Origin: an uncultured Clostridia bacterium
GTDB lineage: Bacteria > Bacillota > Clostridia > Oscillospirales > Ruminococcaceae
Length of the DNA: 64,000 nt
Direction of reading: 5' to 3'
NCBI GenBank assembly: GCA_947625735.1
Contig: CANQPL010000010.1
Span: 1-64,000 of the forward strand
Shown here: positions 61,086 through 64,000 of the stretch, one piece after another
Layout of the letters: the number at the start of each line of letters is the position of its first letter
Numbering within the stretch: position 1 is the stretch's first letter
The notes under the pieces: model-generated
What the model was told of the DNA's origin: nothing
What the model saw: the letters and a program-made list of their open reading frames with translations, nothing else
The model's database searches: none
Translations under genes and position numbers: made by a program

Positions 61086-61934
61086 ATGGAAAAGCAAAGA
61101 AAGCTGTTCTGCCAGCGGGGGAAGATCTGTTACAAGATCTCTCTGGCAAAGGAATATCTTCTGAGAGATACAGCCGATACGGTGCGTATCATCAGGGGAA
61201 CAAAATTTGCGGATAACAGGGAGCACAGCGATGAGGTGCTGCCTGTGATAATAAAGGGGCATTTTTCTCCTATCACAAGACGGCTTGCGGGTGTGGATAT
61301 GCGCTTACAGGAGAATAAAGCCTTAAACCTTGCCATTGCTGCGGGGGATATTGACGGGATCATTATCCGCCCGGGAGAGGTATTCTCTTTCTGGCGGTGC
61401 GTAGGCAATCCCACTGCTGACAGGGGCTATGTGGAGGGACTTACCATTTCGGGAACTGAGCTTAAAAGCGGCATAGGCGGCGGCTTGTGTCAACTTGCAA
61501 ATCTCATTCACTGGCTTATCCTCAACAGTCCTTTGGAGGTGGTGGAGCTTCATCATCACTCAGACGCTCTTTTTCCCGATGAAAGGCGTCGTGTGCCTTT
61601 CGGCACGGGCACATCTGTATTCTATAAAAATGTGGATTACCGTTTCAGAAACAATTCAAGCTCCCCTGTGCAGCTTAAAATCTGGATAAAGGACGATTAT
61701 CTTTTCGGAGAACTGCGTTCGGAGGAGCAATTTCCCTACAGATACCGCCTTACCGAAGAGGATCATCGGTTTGTTATGGAGGACGGCGTTTTCTATCGGT
61801 GCAGCAAGGTCTTTCGTGAGATAATATCAAGAAAAAGCGGCGAAACGGTGGATAAGGAGCTTATACTTGAAAATCATTCACGTGTTATGTATGACTATTC
61901 CCTTATCCCGCCCGAGGAGATAAAGGAGTGTTAA
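61086..61934 (+). CDS. VanW family protein
   Basis: A 282-aa protein of the VanW family, named from an accessory gene of vanB-type vancomycin resistance; its molecular role is unknown. The core is PGEVFSFWRCVGNPTADRGY and SGIGGGLCQLANLIHWLIL, then ELHHHSDALFPDERRRVPFGTG. No signal peptide or membrane helix is clear. It is the first gene of a cluster whose next gene overlaps it by seven bases, so the pair is translated together. No van genes are nearby, so there is no reason to infer glycopeptide resistance. Confidence 0.9.
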   Translation: MEKQRKLFCQRGKICYKISLAKEYLLRDTADTVRIIRGTKFADNREHSDEVLPVIIKGHFSPITRRLAGVDMRLQENKALNLAIAAGDIDGIIIRPGEVFSFWRCVGNPTADRGYVEGLTISGTELKSGIGGGLCQLANLIHWLILNSPLEVVELHHHSDALFPDERRRVPFGTGTSVFYKNVDYRFRNNSSSPVQLKIWIKDDYLFGELRSEEQFPYRYRLTEEDHRFVMEDGVFYRCSKVFREIISRKSGETVDKELILENHSRVMYDYSLIPPEEIKEC

Positions 61935-63238
61935 GCCGCATTTTTGCCGCCGCCCGCCGCTTTCCCGACAAGACCGCTTATATTTACGAAAATAATTCCA
62001 TAACCTATAAGGAGCTTCAGGAAAGTGCCGAAAGGCTTGCAGAGCGGCTTAAAGGGGGAACTGCGCCCGTTATCATTTACGGTCACAAGTCGCCCGGTAT
62101 GATAATTTCAATTCTTGCCTGCCTTATCTGCGAAAGACCCTATATTCCCTGTGATGTGTGTATCCCTCATGAGCGCATACGCCGTATAGCGGAGCAGAGC
62201 GGTGCGGACACACTGGCAGACTGCCGCAGCGGTATAGAGCTTATCAGGCTTAATGGCAAGGGCTGCAATATTCCTCCCCATACCGCTTATATAATTTTCA
62301 CCTCAGGAAGTACGGGCAGTCCAAAGGGTATATATATCCTGCGCAAAAGTCTTGAACGGTTTATCTCCTACGGGGAAAGCGTTTACCGCATGAACAGCAG
62401 TGCCGTACCGGGCGGTCATGCTCTTTTTTCCTTTGACCTGTCAGTGGCGGACATATACCTGTCGCTCTGCGGGGGACGTACCTTTCATGCATTTGACAGA
62501 GTGCCGCCACAGGATATAACTGCTCTCACCTGTACGCCCACATTTCTGAGAATGTGCCTGCTTTCGGGGGATTTTTCTCCGGAAAATTATCCGTCACTCA
62601 GAACTGTTCTCTGCTGCGGTGAAGTGCTGCAAAAAACCACTGCCGAAAAATTTATGACACGCTTTAAGGGTACACGGCTAATAAACGCCTACGGTCCCTC
62701 GGAATGCTGCTGCTTTGTATCGGCGCATGATGTGACCTGTGAGGATATCACCTCCCCCCGCTCTGTCCCTGTGGGAGATACAGAGCATACCGCCTCACCT
62801 GTATCCATAAAAAACGGTGAAATATTCATTGGCGGAATAAGTGCGGCAGGCGGATATTTAGACGGCGGCGGCGGTTTCGGTGACGGCGGATATTATACGG
62901 GAGACAGCGGAAATGCAGCAGAGGGCAGACTTTTCTTTAACGGCAGGATAAACGGCAGAATGATAAAATATTCGGGGTACCGCATAGAGCTTTCCGAAAT
63001 AGAAGAGGCGATAAGACGTGCGGAGGGAGTAGCCGATTGCACGGTATCGCCTGTTTATGATGAAAAGGGTCAGGTCACAATGCTTAAAGCTGCGGTAATT
63101 TCCGACTGTGATACGGGAGCGGCACAAATAAAAAATTACCTTGCCCGTCATCTCCCCGCTTATATGATACCAAAGGTAATTGAAAGAACAGAAAGCCTTG
63201 ATGTAACACCAAACGGAAAGGCTTCCGGCGGTCAGTAA
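61928..63238 (+). CDS. DltA-like D-amino-acid/aryl-acid adenylating enzyme
   Basis: A 436-aa ANL-superfamily enzyme. It is DltA-like: YIIFTSGSTGSPKGIYI (A3), FSFDLSVADIYLSL, LTCTPTFLRMCLLS, LRTVLCCGEVL, NAYGPSE (A5), GYYTGDSG (A7), YSGYRIELSEIEEAI (A8) and TPNGK with the A10 Lys. DltA activates D-alanine for teichoic acids. It is about 65 residues shorter than usual, mostly inside. The last residues (ASGGQ) come from the dispersed repeat that begins here; DltA proteins usually end NGKIDRKxL, so the tail was probably replaced. Start GTG at 61928. Substrate may be D-Ala or another acid. Confidence 0.82.
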   Translation: MLSRIFAAARRFPDKTAYIYENNSITYKELQESAERLAERLKGGTAPVIIYGHKSPGMIISILACLICERPYIPCDVCIPHERIRRIAEQSGADTLADCRSGIELIRLNGKGCNIPPHTAYIIFTSGSTGSPKGIYILRKSLERFISYGESVYRMNSSAVPGGHALFSFDLSVADIYLSLCGGRTFHAFDRVPPQDITALTCTPTFLRMCLLSGDFSPENYPSLRTVLCCGEVLQKTTAEKFMTRFKGTRLINAYGPSECCCFVSAHDVTCEDITSPRSVPVGDTEHTASPVSIKNGEIFIGGISAAGGYLDGGGGFGDGGYYTGDSGNAAEGRLFFNGRINGRMIKYSGYRIELSEIEEAIRRAEGVADCTVSPVYDEKGQVTMLKAAVISDCDTGAAQIKNYLARHLPAYMIPKVIERTESLDVTPNGKASGGQ

Positions 63239-63330
63239 CCGCCAAATAAAGGTTACCGAGTCACTATTGTAATGTTCACAGCTTAATTTACCAACGACCC
63301 GGCAGCGGTCACTGACCGCCCGACCTGCCA
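63225..63330 (-). repeat. Dispersed repeat copy, between dltA-like and CM gene
   Basis: Opens with GGCGGTCAGTAACCGCC at the 3' end of the dltA-like gene. The core GTTACCGAGTCACTATTGTAATGTTCA ... TTACCAACGACCCGGC follows (about 63252-63302). It is inverted relative to the 29-kb array and closes with GCGGTCACTGACCGC and CGACCTGCC. Confidence 0.8.
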
Positions 63331-63356
63331 AATTGGAATTTACGGAGGTTATCGAA

Positions 63357-63641
63357 ATGAAATGTAATAGTTTAGAGGAAGTACGTTCAAATATAGACAG
63401 AATTGATGATCAAATCATCAAATTGATAGCTGAGAGAACAGACTATGTAAAGCAAGCATCATCATTTAAGAAAAGTGAAGATGGAGTTAAAGCCCCCGGA
63501 CGTGTTGAGGCAGTTATCAAAAGGGTCAGAGAAAAAGCGGAAAAATATGGCGCAAATTCTGATATGGTCGAAGTATTGTACAGAGAAATGATTTCAAGAT
63601 TTGTCAGCATGGAAATGGACGTGTTTAAGCAAAGTCAATAA
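63357..63641 (+). CDS. Chorismate mutase / isochorismate-pyruvate lyase family protein
   Basis: A 94-aa all-helical AroQ-type protein. It reads IDRIDDQIIKLIAERTDYVKQASSFK, then APGRVEAVIKRVREKAEKYG and MISRFVSMEMDVF. The spacing and the TDYVKQASSFK ... PGRV block are close to PchB (isochorismate-pyruvate lyase) as well as to free-standing chorismate mutases. Products would be prephenate or salicylate. The ATG at 63357 has GGAGG eight bases upstream. Base composition is clearly more AT-rich than its neighbours (TTA, ATA, AGA, TCA codons), and repeat copies lie on both sides, so it may have been gained separately. Confidence 0.85.
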   Translation: MKCNSLEEVRSNIDRIDDQIIKLIAERTDYVKQASSFKKSEDGVKAPGRVEAVIKRVREKAEKYGANSDMVEVLYREMISRFVSMEMDVFKQSQ

Positions 63642-63683
63642 CATAAAATCCTATTCAGAGGATAAATGTACAATCTACCAAAT

Positions 63684-63862
63684 GAAAGTTACCGAGTCAC
63701 TATTGTAATGTTCACCGCTTAACTTACCAACGACCCGGCTGCGGGTTCCACCCGCCACGGAAAATGAAAGTTACCGGGTTACTATTGTAATGCTCACGTC
63801 TTAACTTACCAACGACCCGGCTGCGGGTTCCACCCGCCGACCTGCGTGCGGGGTCACCCCGC
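63684..63862 (-). repeat. Two tandem dispersed-repeat copies after the CM gene
   Basis: Two copies, about 92 bases apart: GTTACCGAGTCACTATTG ... CCAACGACCCGGCTGCGGG and GTTACCGGGTTACTATTG ... CCAACGACCCGGCTGCGGG, each followed by TTCCACCCGCC. They end in the 25-bp unit (63838-63862) identical to 269-293. Inverted relative to the 29-kb array. The stretch 63642-63885 contains nothing else. Confidence 0.85.
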
Positions 63863-63885
63863 CCGCCCCGCAAAGGAGCGATTTT

Positions 63886-64000
63886 ATGCTGTCCGAAGAA
63901 AGAATAATGGCTATTATCAAAAGAGTATGCGGCGTTGATATCACTCTGAACACCGAAATACTCGCAGAGGGACGGCTTGATTCCTATTCCCTCATTTACA
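63886..64000 (+). CDS. Carrier protein (DltC/ACP-like), cut by the window edge
   Basis: The first 38 codons of a phosphopantetheine carrier protein. It reads IIKRVCGVDITL ... EILAEGRLDSYSLIY, with the attachment Ser in LDS about residue 33. The AAAGGAG site is seven bases before the ATG at 63886. Position after a DltA-like ligase suggests a DltC-type partner, though LDSYS differs from the usual DltC LDSxG. The rest lies beyond the window. Confidence 0.75.
   Translation, partial: MLSEERIMAIIKRVCGVDITLNTEILAEGRLDSYSLIY

Noticed and set aside
61086-61934. Vancomycin-resistance locus
   Set aside because: VanW alone does not make resistance; no VanR, VanS, VanH, VanA/B or VanX genes are seen, and ddl at 36.9 kb appears to be the ordinary D-Ala-D-Ala enzyme.

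Overview
The window looks like chromosomal DNA from a fibre-degrading gut or rumen Firmicute, most likely a Ruminococcus-type member of the Oscillospiraceae. This rests on Gram-positive ribosome binding sites (AGGAGG), TTGACA/TATAAT promoters that often carry an extended -10 (TGnTATAAT), a GH74 xyloglucanase-type lipoprotein, a GH3 beta-glucosidase with the permuted C-to-N domain order described in Ruminococcus albus and Butyrivibrio, an LplABC-type sugar transporter, VanW, YerC and YesL family proteins. Species was not determined. I saw no rRNA, tRNA, CRISPR array, phage or intact transposase gene.

Layout. 0-0.44 kb: the first codons of a leftward gene, its promoter and a dispersed palindromic repeat. 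0.44-6.9 kb (leftward): GH74 lipoprotein, PAS/HD-GYP signalling protein, proS, a small membrane protein and a TetR regulator. 7.1-11.4 kb (rightward, divergent from tetR): alpha/beta hydrolase, stand-alone condensation-type acyltransferase, carrier protein and acyl-AMP/CoA ligase, i.e. an NRPS-like pathway split into separate proteins, with back-to-back promoters and a palindromic operator candidate. 11.5-17.3 kb: a low-complexity Met/Gly/Pro protein, the permuted GH3, an internally deleted hydrolase, dcd and pduL. 17.4-22.1 kb: enolase (leftward), then an ECF sigma factor, its probable anti-sigma factor and a VWA lipoprotein. 22.2-29.0 kb: rarA, an unknown gene, then a housekeeping run (DUF951, prfA, threonylcarbamoyl-AMP synthase, coaE, lytic transglycosylase, M18 aminopeptidase). 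29.0-29.5 kb: a tandem repeat array whose last copy is split by a 103-bp MITE-like element. 29.5-42.4 kb: an orphan protein, class A PBP, an rRNA-methyltransferase-like gene, yerC, a methyltransferase, hslO, ddl, murI, DUF1934, yfcE-like, relQ, asparaginase and yesL-like. 42.5-48 kb (leftward): a sugar ABC transporter without its ATPase, and a surface protein. 48.2-58.8 kb (leftward): a CobW-type metallochaperone, rnr, secG, a serine hydrolase, a D,D-carboxypeptidase, a DUF1963 protein, hinT and alaS. 59-60.9 kb: rimO and pgsA. 61.1-64 kb: VanW, a DltA-like adenylating enzyme, a chorismate-mutase-family protein enclosed by the dispersed repeat, and the start of a carrier protein cut by the window edge.

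The most unusual parts are the two acyl/aminoacyl-activation clusters. The left one (7.1-11.4 kb) has ligase, carrier, condensation enzyme and hydrolase as separate proteins. The right one (61.1-64 kb) has a DltA-like/DltC-like pair with a PchB/chorismate-mutase-like gene between them, bordered on both sides by the repeat family also seen at 0.2 and 29 kb. Neither product can be read from sequence alone. Peptidoglycan and envelope genes (PBP1A, D,D-carboxypeptidase, ddl, murI, lytic transglycosylase, VanW) are common here, and the plant-glycan enzymes and transporter fit a polysaccharide-degrading life.
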